Positions 17,775 to 26,514 of a stretch of DNA of 64,000 bases are shown here, piece after piece. Position numbers and translations under genes: made by a program. The stretch comes from Paenibacillus turpanensis (GTDB lineage Bacteria > Bacillota > Bacilli > Paenibacillales > YIM-B00363). Position 1 is the first letter of the stretch. Each line of letters starts with the position of its first letter. The notes beneath the pieces were generated by a model. It was given only the letters and a program-made list of their open reading frames with translations, made no database searches and was not told the origin of the DNA. Location of the stretch: NCBI RefSeq assembly GCF_011421635.1, contig NZ_WTLI01000002.1, positions 62,347 to 126,346 of the forward strand. The letters run 5' to 3'.

Positions 17775-17817
17775 CCTAATCATCATTGGAGGGTAGCCCC
17801 ATCCAAACTGTTATGCA

Positions 17818-17842
17818 GGAGACGTGTTGGCAGCACGTCTCC
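17818..17842. other. Isolated perfect hairpin
   Basis: GGAGACGTG and CACGTCTCC are perfect 9-bp arms around a 7-base loop, without a clear T run. It lies between the toxin terminator and the convergent GH115-like gene. It may belong to an antitoxin RNA or be a terminator for that gene; the sequence does not decide. Confidence 0.4.
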
Positions 17843-17944
17843 CTAGTTATTGTAATCGTATCATGACTGCGCCATACGTTCAAGGCCGTTTGCCCGGGTG
17901 GCCCGAGTTTATTGCTTTTTGACCGGATTAGCGCCTCTGCTTAT

Positions 17945-20044
17945 TTATAATAAAGGATTACCGAAGAAATACCTCTTCAGCCTTATCGCCAGTTCATCGT
18001 CGGACAAGGGATTGCGATGCGTATTTTCCAAATAGATATACTTCTCGCTTTCCGGCATCAGGAACTCCTTATACCATAGGAAAAAATCAGGACTGTCGCC
18101 GTGCATCCGAAGATAACGTCTCACGGTATCTACATGATTTACTGTACTTTGAATATTGGTGAGCCAGTCTGCCTGATAAAAACGATTCCATTTCCCACGC
18201 TCGGAATTTCGAAGCACTTCAAGCCCTCTCTGGTAACACCACATCGATTCCGAAGCCAAGACGAACGCTTGCGGATAACGTTGTTCGCAGTATTCGATAT
18301 AGGAACGGCATAACCAATAAAAACCTTGGCAGCCGGATAAATGCAGCGCACCATGAAAACGCAGCTGGTCGACCGCTCGGCGCCGATCGTCTTGGTCAAG
18401 CTCTAGTAAAACTTCATCGCATCGTTCCAGCCAAGCACTCCACGTTTGGACGCCCAGCTCCAGCTTTTCTTCAAACCGCTTCACCTGTTCGCGAAAATCC
18501 ACATCGCCCACTGCCCAAACCAGCCTCAAATCCGGTTGCTTGCTTAGTCCTTGCAGCCAATGGCCTATTATTTTGCGCGCCGGATGATGATAATATTCGT
18601 CCCCTGCCCAATCGTCGGCATGCGGTCCATAGCGGATTGCCGCTTCGGAGTAGCTGCGGTACAGCTCCTCCAGCTCGGCATTGCCCGAACCATAATAGCT
18701 GCTAACGAAATGGTGAAGATGATTTGCAACATCGACACTACCCATCATCCAAAGCTCCCGCATCAAATCAAGCGGATACACATGGGGACGGATGTTGCCG
18801 CAGTTGAGCAGCAAATATTCGCTTGCTCCGGCAGCAAAGGCGCCCTCGATCTCCTTTTTCATAAAGGAAGACGGCCCTGGAAACATCGTAAGATGGTTGG
18901 AGGCCTGCAAATCATGAAACGTCACATGATAATACAAGCCGTGCAAACCGGAGTCGTTCGCATCAGGGAGTGACGGCACACGATAATTTTGATTGCCATG
19001 CCTGCGGGATACCATTTTGCCATAGCCATTATCGGCCCACACCTTGATCACATCATCGGGAAGCTCGATGTATCCGCCTTTGTACAATTCGGCTATTTCT
19101 CCATATAAAGCGACGGAGTATACAGGATTTTGCACTTCACTGCCGATCATGTCATACTGCCTGCGGATCACCTTACTGATCATAGCACCGCGTTTTTCCG
19201 AAGTATCGAAGGAAGGGTCGTCGCTCCAGAACGGCTTATCGCCTTGCCCCCTAAAGGACAGCACCCACAAAACCTTCCTGTCTTTTTGCTTATCAATAGC
19301 TTCCTTCCACAGGCTCTCAAACCGTTCGGGTTCTTCATGATAACTCGCTTTTTTACCCGGGAAGGCTCGCAGGAACATCTCCGCTCCCAGCGGTTCGGCA
19401 TGGTGATGCGTCACCCACAGCCCCATTTCGGCAGCAAGATCATAGTGAATTCCGTGGCGGGGCAGGTCCGTACCGGGGATAACCATATTGCCGCCGCAGC
19501 GCAGCAGCGCTTCGAATACCGGCTCCCAAACTTCTCTTGAAGGGGGATACGGCTCTTTCCATCCGATTAAACAGACCTCATCGTTGACGAACCATCCGCG
19601 ATACCGTACCTTGGGCGCAGGCGCATCATAAGGCTGACAAGGAATTTCAATTTCGTTCCGTCTGGCAATGGTTTGGTCCGCCCAAAACCAGAATGGCTGG
19701 ATGTCAAGGAAGGTCTTGCTAAACTCCAGTACTCCGTATAGTATGCCCAAATCGTCTTCGCCAATAATGTCCATGTAGAAATGATCGCCTGCCTTGCCAA
19801 AACGGAAGCCATAGGCCTCCGGGCGTGACTCCAGTCCATCCTGCTCAACAGCCGGACGAATCCGAAGCTCAGGCGGAATCTTCTTTTCCCCGACCGTAAC
19901 GAGCTCAGGCTTTGTGCCCAAAACCATTTCGATATCCCTCACCAGCATCTGGATTGCATGCTTAACCGGCATAGTGCATGGATCGGGGATTTGTATCCGT
20001 ACCTGCCCCTTCAATCGCAGGAAGTGTTCTCCGATTTGATTCAT
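17945..20044 (-). CDS. GH115-like glycoside hydrolase (alpha-glucuronidase family resemblance)
   Basis: A 699-residue protein without signal peptide. The central region starts KVRYRGWFVNDEVCLIGW, continues with a conserved-looking LLRCGGNMVIPGTD and THHHAEPLGAEMFLRAFPG, and then LWVLSFRGQGDKPFW. This order is that of the GH115 catalytic barrel (GH115 enzymes remove glucuronic acid from xylan). The normal C-terminal domain is shorter here. Several starts are possible between 20134 and 20044; the ATG at 20044 is preferred because GGAAGGA lies upstream. No xylan-utilisation genes are nearby and the substrate is uncertain. It sits between two copies of the sigK 3' end, so it may be a later arrival. 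Confidence 0.6.
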   Translation of the reverse strand: MNQIGEHFLRLKGQVRIQIPDPCTMPVKHAIQMLVRDIEMVLGTKPELVTVGEKKIPPELRIRPAVEQDGLESRPEAYGFRFGKAGDHFYMDIIGEDDLGILYGVLEFSKTFLDIQPFWFWADQTIARRNEIEIPCQPYDAPAPKVRYRGWFVNDEVCLIGWKEPYPPSREVWEPVFEALLRCGGNMVIPGTDLPRHGIHYDLAAEMGLWVTHHHAEPLGAEMFLRAFPGKKASYHEEPERFESLWKEAIDKQKDRKVLWVLSFRGQGDKPFWSDDPSFDTSEKRGAMISKVIRRQYDMIGSEVQNPVYSVALYGEIAELYKGGYIELPDDVIKVWADNGYGKMVSRRHGNQNYRVPSLPDANDSGLHGLYYHVTFHDLQASNHLTMFPGPSSFMKKEIEGAFAAGASEYLLLNCGNIRPHVYPLDLMRELWMMGSVDVANHLHHFVSSYYGSGNAELEELYRSYSEAAIRYGPHADDWAGDEYYHHPARKIIGHWLQGLSKQPDLRLVWAVGDVDFREQVKRFEEKLELGVQTWSAWLERCDEVLLELDQDDRRRAVDQLRFHGALHLSGCQGFYWLCRSYIEYCEQRYPQAFVLASESMWCYQRGLEVLRNSERGKWNRFYQADWLTNIQSTVNHVDTVRRYLRMHGDSPDFFLWYKEFLMPESEKYIYLENTHRNPLSDDELAIRLKRYFFGNPLL

Positions 20045-20173
20045 TTCCCAGCATCCTTCCATCACAACATTATATCCTGATTTTGTCATGATCCCTTCAT
20101 CGGATGTAGTGGAAAAACAGATGCAAATGTTCAAAAAGCCGACAAATCCCTTTTGAGCACCTGTCCGAAGGAT

Positions 20174-20218
20174 ACAAAGAAAAGAGCTTCAGTCTGAATT
20201 ACACCGACCAAAGCTCTC
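20174..20218 (-). terminator. Terminator of sigK
   Basis: On the minus strand AGAGCTT and AAGCTCT flank a 21-base loop and run into TTTTCTTT. It lies about 100 nt after the sigK stop. Confidence 0.6.
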
Positions 20219-20314
20219 GAAACTTGAAAACGAAGAAGCCCTATTCATGTTCGCGTAATTACCGGAGAAGGAGAACATGTTATCAAGTACCATTCACTTC
20301 CGCCGTCCGCCGTC

Positions 20315-20680
20315 TCACTGCTTCTGCTTATAAAATTCATGATACAGCTTCATGAGCGCCCGCTTCTCGATCCGCGAAACATAAGAGCGTGAAATGCCCA
20401 GCTCCTTGGCGATTTCTCGCTGCGTCCGTTCCTCGCCCCCCGCCTCGAGCCCGAACCGCCCAACAACCACTTCCCGCTCCCGCTCATCCAAAATATCCAG
20501 ATTCCGGTATATCTTCGACTTCTCGATCTTTAACTGCACCTTATCCACGACATCGTCGGCCTCCGTTCCGAGGATATCGATCAAGGTAATTTCGTTTCCT
20601 TCCTTATCCGTACCAATCGGGTCGTGCAGGGATACATCCTTGCGAGTTTTCTTTAGCGAACGCAAATGCATCAAAATTTC
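20315..20680 (-). CDS. sigK: sigK, C-terminal half (separated by the skin element)
   Basis: The 121 codons from the junction to the stop encode sigma regions 3 and 4 of Sig[20 protein letters not shown] follows the junction directly, and the segment ends with the region 4 helix-turn-helix [26 protein letters not shown]. Reading continues open upstream to 20770, but those codons (ending [10 protein letters not shown]) belong to the element and there is no good start, so this half is silent until excision. Joined to the N-terminal part at 31985 it gives a 233-residue pro-SigK in frame. The last codons (HEFYKQK) are duplicated exactly at 17488. Confidence 0.95.
   Translation of the reverse strand, partial: EILMHLRSLKKTRKDVSLHDPIGTDKEGNEITLIDILGTEADDVVDKVQLKIEKSKIYRNLDILDEREREVVVGRFGLEAGGEERTQREIAKELGISRSYVSRIEKRALMKLYHEFYKQKQ
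20319..20341 (+). repeat. sigK-end copy of the 23-bp direct repeat
   Basis: Identical to 17488-17510 over 23 bases. Similarity continues weakly outward (CAGCTT here, CCGCTT there), suggesting that the other copy is an old duplicate of a longer piece of the sigK 3' end. Confidence 0.75.
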
Positions 20681-20702
20681 AATTCTAATGTCAAAAGGGG
20701 TG
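20667..20702 (+). other. Left skin attachment site (attR/attL-type junction)
   Basis: The shared core AATTTC lies at 20675-20680. On the host side is TGCAT (20667-20671); on the element side are TAATGTCAA (20686-20694) and GGGTG (20698-20702). These arms pair with ATGCA and with TTGACCTTA and CACCC at the other junction. The symmetry is centred between 20679 and 20680, which predicts exchange at the dinucleotide TC. Confidence 0.8.
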
Positions 20703-20822
20703 CTATACGCAAGAGATTCGAGTAATGAGCTAATGTTCAATACGACAAGGTTATTTTTTATTTGGGGCATATGGTTTTTGTTTTTGAAGCATATTATAAG
20801 TAAAACATGGAGGGAAATCCAT

Positions 20823-21833
20823 ATGCCTGAAAGACCGTCACTTACTTCTTCAGAAGTTGGAACCTTATGGCTTACGTATCAACAGAAAACGATGATTTTG
20901 CGAATGTTGGAATATTTTATCGAGAAAGCCGATGATGAAAAGGCAAAGAAAATTATGGTTGATTTATATGAGCAAATTAACCCATATGCAAAAAGAATTG
21001 CGGATATCTTCCAAGCCGAAGGAGCTGTAATACCTGTCGGATTCACTGCCCAAGATGTCAACAAAGATGTGCCTAAGTTATATGACAATGGTTTCGATAT
21101 CATGTTTGTTCGCCTAATCAAAGAAATCAGTATGGCAATGCATTCGCTAAATATAACCATGTCCTACCGTGAGGACATTGTCCTTTTATTTAAGGAACTA
21201 ACTTCCATAACACAAACGGTATATAATTCATGCACGCAATATTTGATTGAAAAAGGTATGATGGCGCGACCACCCTATGTGTCGATGCCAAAGTCTGTTG
21301 AGTTCGTTAAGGACCGTAGTTATCTGGGTGGACTTGCAATCAATCCATTCAGTGAAAAAAGGACGTTGAATACAGTAGAAGTCGCACATCTACACCATGC
21401 TATCGAATCAAATGCTACTGGGATGCAGATGATTATCGGATTCGCGCAATGTGCAAATGAGACAGAAGTCAAGAAATTCTTCGTGAAAGGCGCAGAGCTT
21501 GCGAAAAGTATTGTTAAAGAACTGACTGAAACACTGCTTCAAAGTGATATACAAGTACCAGTTCCGTCTGGTGGACACGCCACACGCTCAACGGTCGCTC
21601 CATTTTCCGACAAAATCATGATGTATTGCACCAGTCTATTTTGCGGCTTCTCTATGGGCAGTACCTCCTTGGGGACTGCATTCAGCTTACGTAACGACTT
21701 GCCAGCTAAAATGGCAATCATTATGAAGGATATCTTCGAATATGCCCATGAAGGCGGGACAATCATGATTCGGAACGGGTGGATGGAAGAACCGCCGCAA
21801 ATGGAAGAGAGAAAGCAACTAACCAAATTGTAA
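20823..21833 (+). CDS. DUF3231 family protein (two CotF/ferritin-like repeats)
   Basis: A 336-residue protein of the DUF3231 type found in spore-forming Bacillales. It consists of two similar halves (about 8-150 and 180-325), each a helical unit ending in comparable segments: [20 protein letters not shown] in the first and [20 protein letters not shown] in the second. This suggests duplicated ferritin-like, CotF-type bundles; no function is established. The reading frame is open far upstream through antisense sigK, but TGGAGGGA 8 nt before the ATG at 20823 fixes the start. It lies at the left end of the skin element, transcribed opposite to sigK, with a membrane-protein gene directly downstream. 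Confidence 0.82.
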   Translation: MPERPSLTSSEVGTLWLTYQQKTMILRMLEYFIEKADDEKAKKIMVDLYEQINPYAKRIADIFQAEGAVIPVGFTAQDVNKDVPKLYDNGFDIMFVRLIKEISMAMHSLNITMSYREDIVLLFKELTSITQTVYNSCTQYLIEKGMMARPPYVSMPKSVEFVKDRSYLGGLAINPFSEKRTLNTVEVAHLHHAIESNATGMQMIIGFAQCANETEVKKFFVKGAELAKSIVKELTETLLQSDIQVPVPSGGHATRSTVAPFSDKIMMYCTSLFCGFSMGSTSLGTAFSLRNDLPAKMAIIMKDIFEYAHEGGTIMIRNGWMEEPPQMEERKQLTKL

Positions 21834-21850
21834 AAAGTGAAAAACTAAAT

Positions 21851-22330
21851 ATGGATGAAAACCAAAAAATGTTAGAGCAACTGCTGTGGAATATTGCCCT
21901 TCCGGGAGTTGCCCAACTCTTAAACCACAAATACGTAAAAGGCATACTATTTATTGGTTTGGAGTTCCTTGTAAACGTTCAAGCGAATTTCAACAAAGTC
22001 ATTATTTTAAGTTTCCACGGTGAAATAAACCAGGCAATTGCGGAAGCTAATTATCAATGGCTAATGTTCTATCCTTGCCTGTATATGTTTGCAGTTTGGG
22101 ATGGTTTTCGAGAAGCAGGAGGGGTGAAAATCCCTTATTCCTTTCTTCCTTTTGTATTTGCGGCATATCTATTAACAGTTGGAGTGATTTACTCCCCGAA
22201 GCTAAAGATATTTGGAATTTTGTTAGGTCCAATGTGGTTGCCGTTTCTCTTTCTTCCTATTGGTCTCGGCATGGGAATGGCAATAAGACATTTTTTGCTA
22301 AAAATTCGTCGAACTAGCTCGATGAATTAA
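21851..22330 (+). CDS. Multi-pass membrane protein paired with DUF3231
   Basis: A 159-residue protein with four probable membrane segments (about 28-48, 68-92, 98-118 and 125-148) and a basic C-terminal tail IRRTSSMN. The N-terminal LLWNIALPGVAQLLNHKYVKGILFIGLEF resembles small membrane proteins often found beside DUF3231 or germination genes in Bacillales, but I cannot name a family. The ATG at 21851 is 18 nt after the DUF3231 stop with only a weak ribosome site. An overlapping ATG at 21779 is the alternative. A clear terminator follows at 22352. Confidence 0.7.
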   Translation: MDENQKMLEQLLWNIALPGVAQLLNHKYVKGILFIGLEFLVNVQANFNKVIILSFHGEINQAIAEANYQWLMFYPCLYMFAVWDGFREAGGVKIPYSFLPFVFAAYLLTVGVIYSPKLKIFGILLGPMWLPFLFLPIGLGMGMAIRHFLLKIRRTSSMN

Positions 22331-22351
22331 CGGAAAGCGATAGTTGAATAG

Positions 22352-22388
22352 AAATAACCCACCATAGCGTAATTATGGTGGGTTTATT
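22352..22388. terminator. Terminator after the DUF3231/membrane pair
   Basis: CCCACCATA-GCGTAAT-TATGGTGGG is flanked by AAATAA and TTTATTT, a near-perfect hairpin that can work on both strands. Confidence 0.85.
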
Positions 22389-22471
22389 TATTCCGTCACT
22401 TTATAGGGCAAGCTCCGCCCGCGCATTCTTGACCGCCGACAAGTTTCCTTGCCCCACTAGTAACGGCTATA

Positions 22472-22834
22472 TTAAATTAATTTATCACTAATATTTTGTA
22501 ATCGTATAAAATCGTTAATTAGTTGCGATTTCCTTATTTTCACCACATTCTCTAAATATAGACGGTAGGCATTTTCGATTAGCTTTGCTTCTTTAACGGG
22601 TAATCCTTGTTCAAAGTTTCTTAACCTAGATAAAGAAATACCCATTTTCTCTGCTACCTGAGTTGCCGTTACCCCTAATGACAAACGATGATTCATCAAC
22701 TCAGAACCAATGTCAAACCATTTCTCGTGTTGTTCTTCAATCCATCGTTCGCGCTCTAGGCATCTTTCATCTTCGAACTCCTTCCATTCACCATCAAAGT
22801 CGTACAATTCTTCCCGCGCTAAAGTTTTAGCCAT
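22472..22834 (-). CDS. XRE-family helix-turn-helix protein
   Basis: A 120-residue protein. The N-terminal third is strongly charged (KEFEDERCLERERWIEEQHEKW). Residues about 50-80 form a Cro/XRE-type helix-turn-helix, RLSLGVTATQVAEKMGISLSRLRNFEQGLPV. The C-terminal helix LYLENVVKIRKSQLINDFIRL could mediate dimerisation. The ATG at 22834 has AAGGGG 9 nt upstream and is preferred to a TTG at 22843. It is probably a regulator of the skin element; its target cannot be read from the sequence. Confidence 0.75.
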   Translation of the reverse strand: MAKTLAREELYDFDGEWKEFEDERCLERERWIEEQHEKWFDIGSELMNHRLSLGVTATQVAEKMGISLSRLRNFEQGLPVKEAKLIENAYRLYLENVVKIRKSQLINDFIRLQNISDKLI

Positions 22835-22904
22835 TATAACCAACCCCTTATCGTTTTTTTGGCGGCTTCCCGCCTTGTTCGCCTAACTATGTCGCCTGGG
22901 GTGG

Positions 22905-23786
22905 TTATTTTGTGACAGGAATAGTTGAAATTGTTCGTTGATTATCTTTTAACCCTTCAACAAAAAACGTGCCGACTTTTTCGACCCGCTCCGCCGAATT
23001 ATCGCGGCTGTAACCAACGATACGGATAAGGGAAGGGTTATTGTACCCCGTTGTAAATGGCAAGTCCCACGTCGCAAATACGCGGCTTCCCGTTTCCAAT
23101 CTGCCTATCTTTTCACCTCTTCGATTGTATAGGTCAACGTCCTGTACCAGCGTTGTGCCGTAGAACCCTCCGTCAACATACGAGAAATCGCCAAGCTTAA
23201 ACGAATCACGACCGTTCCAGCCGTTTTCCTTTAGCGTCCAGTAAATCCAATCAACCAACGGCGATGACCGTAGAAATAAGTACCCCTTATCTAATATCGG
23301 CCGAACGTTAATGAAGTCTTCGTCCTCGTCCATCAGATACGACCGAAAAATTGATAGCGCGACTAAGCTTTCATGCTTTCCGTTTAGGAACGTCTCGACC
23401 TGAAAGAAGTTATAGCGCCGAACATTATCCTTTGGAAAGTTATCGTTTCGCTTTGTCTTTTCGTATTGGGTCGGGTCAGACAGCCAGAATAACGAACCTT
23501 GTTCCAGTTCGCCAGCTACGTTGTTAGCGCGGAAGTCAAAGTTAGGGGTCGTTCTTAATCGTTGGGTATATGGCGAATGGTACACGAACAACGTATGGTT
23601 CCCTTTCTCATAAGTTTTTGGCGACCATGTATCGGAAGCTTGGACAACGTTAAGGCGCTCGTACTGATACCAGACAAACAATACGCATAGAACTAGCCAA
23701 ACCCTTTTCCATAGAACGAATCCAAAGTTCAGGTTCCGCAAACAACGCATACACCCCCGTAAAACTGGATTAGAAAAGGGACGCAT
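22905..23786 (-). CDS. Unrecognised membrane-anchored extracytoplasmic protein
   Basis: A 293-residue protein with one hydrophobic segment near residues 27-43 (VLWKRVWLVLCVLFVWYQY). The remaining 250 residues are polar and aromatic-rich, with no lipobox and no enzyme motif I recognise, so the bulk should face outward. The ATG at 23786 has GAGGGA 6 nt before it, although start and site lie in a GGGACG/CGTCCC hairpin. An ATG at 23750 after GGGGGTGT is the alternative and would start nearer the helix. It is followed in the skin element by other genes for exported proteins. Confidence 0.65.
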   Translation of the reverse strand: MRPFSNPVLRGCMRCLRNLNFGFVLWKRVWLVLCVLFVWYQYERLNVVQASDTWSPKTYEKGNHTLFVYHSPYTQRLRTTPNFDFRANNVAGELEQGSLFWLSDPTQYEKTKRNDNFPKDNVRRYNFFQVETFLNGKHESLVALSIFRSYLMDEDEDFINVRPILDKGYLFLRSSPLVDWIYWTLKENGWNGRDSFKLGDFSYVDGGFYGTTLVQDVDLYNRRGEKIGRLETGSRVFATWDLPFTTGYNNPSLIRIVGYSRDNSAERVEKVGTFFVEGLKDNQRTISTIPVTK

Positions 23787-23864
23787 TAACGTCCCTCGTC
23801 GCTTTCCCCAAGTGTGTATAATTCCGTTATTTACTACGCTTCCCCACTAGCGTAAGAGCCGCGT

Positions 23865-24377
23865 TTATGGCGTTGTTGGCGGTTCTGTATCGCCCTCGGT
23901 TGTTTCCGTACTACCTATCCCAAATTCCGCTTGTTTTGCTTCGATATAAGCGTTTATTTCGGATTGTAATTTCTCTCGATATTTTTCTACTGCCGCGCTT
24001 CGATTGGCCTCCAACTGTGGCTTCAATTCGTCGGATATACCTGTGAATTGGTTATTGACTGCCACATATATATTTTGGTCTTCTGTGTCGAGAGCCGATT
24101 TAATTCTCGCCATTTCGTAATCTAATAGAGTGTTGACTTCTTCCAATTCTTTGTCAATCAACGATTTAGCATTGTCATAATAAACACTAGGTGTACGATT
24201 GACAACTCGCTCATTAAATTCTTCCATTGCGGTCCCTTTTACTACATTGGCAAGGTTCCGAATAACTGACGAAATATCGACCGCTGCGCTTACTGCCGTT
24301 CCACCTATTCCCCCAACAAACAGGCTTCCAGCTACTAGCGCTATTCCGAGTTTTGTTTTAAGTATGGTCTTCAACAT
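23865..24377 (-). CDS. Secreted coiled-coil protein of unknown function
   Basis: A 170-residue protein. The signal peptide covers residues 1-31 (KTKLGIALVAGSLFVGGIGGTAVSAA, likely cleavage near A31). The mature part is mostly helical with heptad-like charge patterns (IDKELEEVNTLLDYEMARIKSAL; NRSAAVEKYREKLQSEINAYIEAK), and the tail is rich in T, E and P. The ribosome site GGGGGAAAA lies about 8 nt before ATG 24377. It shares the design of short exported helical proteins with the product of 28610-29191 in the same element. Function is unknown. Confidence 0.7.
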   Translation of the reverse strand: MLKTILKTKLGIALVAGSLFVGGIGGTAVSAAVDISSVIRNLANVVKGTAMEEFNERVVNRTPSVYYDNAKSLIDKELEEVNTLLDYEMARIKSALDTEDQNIYVAVNNQFTGISDELKPQLEANRSAAVEKYREKLQSEINAYIEAKQAEFGIGSTETTEGDTEPPTTP

Positions 24378-24395
24378 TCCGTTTTTCCCCCTAGG

Positions 24396-24587
24396 TTAGT
24401 TGTTAATGATTATCTTTTGTTTGTTCATTAACAACGGTGTAGACGATCCACCTGTAACTACACCATTTTCTATCTGACTAATAGAGTGCTTTGTCTTTCC
24501 AACGAATCCACCGATTTCTCCTTGAGTTAGATTAAGAATTGAGCGTATGACCCGAAGTGTTTTCCCATTCATCCTTACATCGTCCAT
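24396..24587 (-). CDS. Small HTH regulator (XRE-like)
   Basis: A 63-residue protein whose residues about 8-45 read as a Cro-type helix-turn-helix: MNGKTLRVIRSILNLTQGEIGGF with the recognition part GKTKHSISQIENGVV. The ATG at 24587 follows GGGGGTGAG. The frame extends upstream to 24641 without a ribosome site. Its stop lies 18 nt before the start of the secreted coiled-coil gene, so they are probably co-transcribed. A DNA-binding regulator is likely; the target is unknown. Confidence 0.65.
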   Translation of the reverse strand: MDDVRMNGKTLRVIRSILNLTQGEIGGFVGKTKHSISQIENGVVTGGSSTPLLMNKQKIIINN

Positions 24588-24641
24588 CTCACTCACCCCC
24601 AATAAAATCTTCAGGCAGAAAGAGAAAAGGAAGACCGTCAA

Positions 24642-24869
24642 ATGACGACCTTCCAGACTAAGGGTATGTGAAAGTTGGTCTGCCCGTTTTTATCGGGCTA
24701 TTACGTTAATTAAACTAAATCGACAGAGTACAAGTATCGAAGAACATTTTTTTAACTTTGTCGAGACGGTACTTGTTATATCCCCATTTAGATTACTTAC
24801 TACTGCGAGGGGTTAGCGAGCGATCCGCGCTAACCAATACAGATAGAGAAATTTATTGGGGGGAATCTT
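24642..24869 (+). promoter_or_regulatory. Regulatory region of the sigma-like gene
   Basis: This divergent intergenic region has several symmetrical elements: ACAAGTA and TACTTGT 40 nt apart (about 24730-24776), the GGTTAGCG/CGCTAACC hairpin at 24811-24835, and TTTGTCGAG (24757-24765), which is one mismatch from a Spo0A box. It should hold promoters for the HTH gene (minus) and the sigma-like gene (plus). The strong GGGGGGAA ribosome site lies just before 24870. Confidence 0.45.
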
Positions 24870-25661
24870 ATGTCAGTACAAGTAATCGAAGGCAACTTAG
24901 CCGTTAAATCTCCAACGATAAGAAAAAGCCTTATATCAGCGCGAGGAAAGAGCATTTCGTTTAACCCACTGACTTGCGACAACCTTAACGAACGGCTGCG
25001 CTTCAAATATTCCGAAAAGAAAATCGACTTTATTTGGCGGGTAGAGGACGCATATAACGAAGCCCAGGAATCGCGGAATGGCTACGAACTATACCAACTG
25101 TTAAAGGACGAAATTAAGCGTAAGGCTCTGTTCTACGAAGGGAAATATTCAGGGTATCGGATAAGTCGCCATGACTTTGAATCGGCATTTATTCAGGAAC
25201 TAGTTCGATTAGCGTCCAGCCCATTAACGAACCCCGAATACTTCTTTTACGAAACGTTATCCAAGGCTTTCAGGTTACGCGCTATCGACGTAGTAAGGCG
25301 TGAAACTGGACAACGAAGCAAGCAACGGCAATTTGAGAATGAAGCGATTAGGCTTGACGCGGTTAATCCGAAGGAAGTCGCAACAGCCGGTAACGAAGTC
25401 GAGGAACGTGTAACATCGAGGGTACTCGTTGAGGAAATATTGAATTGCGGCGACTTGAACGAACTGGAACGAGATTTACTCTACACAATGAAAGATAACC
25501 CTGACGCTTCCTTACGCGAACTTGGTGACAGTATTGGCGTTAATCATCCGCAAAAGGTTAAACGCTTGTTAGACGGTATTCGCGAAAAGTTAAATGACTA
25601 CAACCCTTTTTCTAGCGTCGGATATACCGACGTAAGCTCCGTCAATGTCGGCGTTCGTTGA
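24870..25661 (+). CDS. Sigma-70-like / phage-type sigma factor
   Basis: A 263-residue protein that looks like a divergent sigma factor. Residues about 125-160 (FYETLSKAFRLRAIDVVRRE followed by a basic TGQRSKQRQ) resemble region 2. Residues about 195-245 (LNELERDLLYTMKDNPDASLRELGDSIGVN, then HPQKVKRLLDGIREKL) have the layout of a region 4 helix-turn-helix. Residues 1-110 match nothing I know. It is the only plus-strand gene between the XRE genes and the resolvase. A cluster of AATGTC/GACATT repeats starts within its last codons. It may switch element genes on at a defined stage. Confidence 0.6.
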   Translation: MSVQVIEGNLAVKSPTIRKSLISARGKSISFNPLTCDNLNERLRFKYSEKKIDFIWRVEDAYNEAQESRNGYELYQLLKDEIKRKALFYEGKYSGYRISRHDFESAFIQELVRLASSPLTNPEYFFYETLSKAFRLRAIDVVRRETGQRSKQRQFENEAIRLDAVNPKEVATAGNEVEERVTSRVLVEEILNCGDLNELERDLLYTMKDNPDASLRELGDSIGVNHPQKVKRLLDGIREKLNDYNPFSSVGYTDVSSVNVGVR

Positions 25662-25708
25662 CATTGACTATCGCCTTAATGTCAGCGTTTCTTGACATTG
25701 TTAATGTC
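25644..25708. repeat. Cluster of alternating AATGTC / GACATT half-sites
   Basis: Five half-sites alternate in direction: AATGTC (25644), GACATT (25660), AATGTC (25678), GACATT (25694) and AATGTC (25703). The outer pair GTCAATGTC/GTTGACATTGAC is a 9-bp inverted repeat. There is no T run after any arm, so they look like protein-binding sites rather than terminators. They lie between the sigma-like gene and the small resolvase gene. Confidence 0.65.
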
Positions 25709-25953
25709 GGTTAGTGCGATATATAGCGTTAGTATAATATACTACGCCCCAAGCGTTTTACATTTATATATTCGACAACTTACAGTCGAAAAAGGTTCGC
25801 TAGTCGCCTTCTGCGCGTCCGAGCTGCCGAAACTTCGCGACCTGACGTTGACACCGAAAAAACCAGTAACGTCAAGGCTTTGCAGTGATTATCCTACTGT
25901 TATTTTAGCGTCATAATCGGACATACAAAAAGCGCCCTAAACACTTGGACGCT

Positions 25954-26514
25954 TTACACGTTCTCCCTTTGCTTTTTCCTTTCGCGGATTAACGTTGATT
26001 TACTTATTCCCGTCATGGATTCGACTTGTGTATAGCTGTTCGTTTCCAGTAATGAAAGAGCGTGGTCTATTTGCCTACTCGTAAATTTCTTCGGACGACC
26101 TTCACGGAAGTCAGGCGATAACTTGGCGATTGCTTTACCTTCCTGCGTCCGTTCAACAATCATATCTCGTTCAAACTGCGCGAACGCGGTAAATATGTTA
26201 AATATGAGATTGCCTGTCGCCGTATTCTCGATAACACCAATATTCAGAACGTGAACACGAACGCCCTTAGCGAATAATTCCTCGATAATACTCGTAGCAT
26301 CTTTAGCGGAACGAGCGAAACGGTCTAACTTCGTAACGACCAAAGTATCGCCTTCCTTCAAGCAGGAAAGAAGTGCTTTGAATTGTGGTCGGTTTGTTGA
26401 CGTTCCCGTTATCTTATCGTGAAATATCTTCTCGCAACCTTCAGCTTTTAACGCTTCAATCTGTGCCGTTAAATCTTGCCCTTTCGTGCTAACTCTAGCG
26501 TAACCGTAACGCAT
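25954..26514 (-). CDS. Small serine resolvase/invertase
   Basis: A 186-residue serine recombinase. The N-terminal catalytic domain starts [14 protein letters not shown] with the nucleophile Ser9. Conserved Arg residues are in [11 protein letters not shown], and the E-helix region [18 protein letters not shown] follows. The C-terminal 45 residues form a resolvase-type helix-turn-helix ([19 protein letters not shown]). ATG 26514 follows AGAGGTGG. Unlike the large recombinase at 30177 it lacks a zinc ribbon and coiled coil, so it is more likely a resolvase or invertase for an internal site, or a second mobile gene, than the skin excision enzyme. Confidence 0.9.
   Translation of the reverse strand: MRYGYARVSTKGQDLTAQIEALKAEGCEKIFHDKITGTSTNRPQFKALLSCLKEGDTLVVTKLDRFARSAKDATSIIEELFAKGVRVHVLNIGVIENTATGNLIFNIFTAFAQFERDMIVERTQEGKAIAKLSPDFREGRPKKFTSRQIDHALSLLETNSYTQVESMTGISKSTLIRERKKQRENV

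Noticed and set aside
20315..20770. The sigK C-terminal frame as an independent 151-residue gene
   Set aside because: It has no ribosome site at 20770, and its first 30 residues do not match sigma factors. The matching part begins exactly at the skin junction.
20394..20822. An upstream extension that would make the DUF3231 protein 479 residues long
   Set aside because: This stretch is the antisense of the sigK C-terminal half. The DUF3231 family similarity and a good ribosome site both begin at 20823.
25644..25708. The AATGTC/GACATT array as a transcription terminator
   Set aside because: None of the arms is followed by a T run, and half-sites alternate more than twice, which fits binding sites better.
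25692..25916. A 74-codon plus-strand gene after the sigma-like factor
   Set aside because: It begins inside the repeat array, lacks a ribosome site and looks random in composition.
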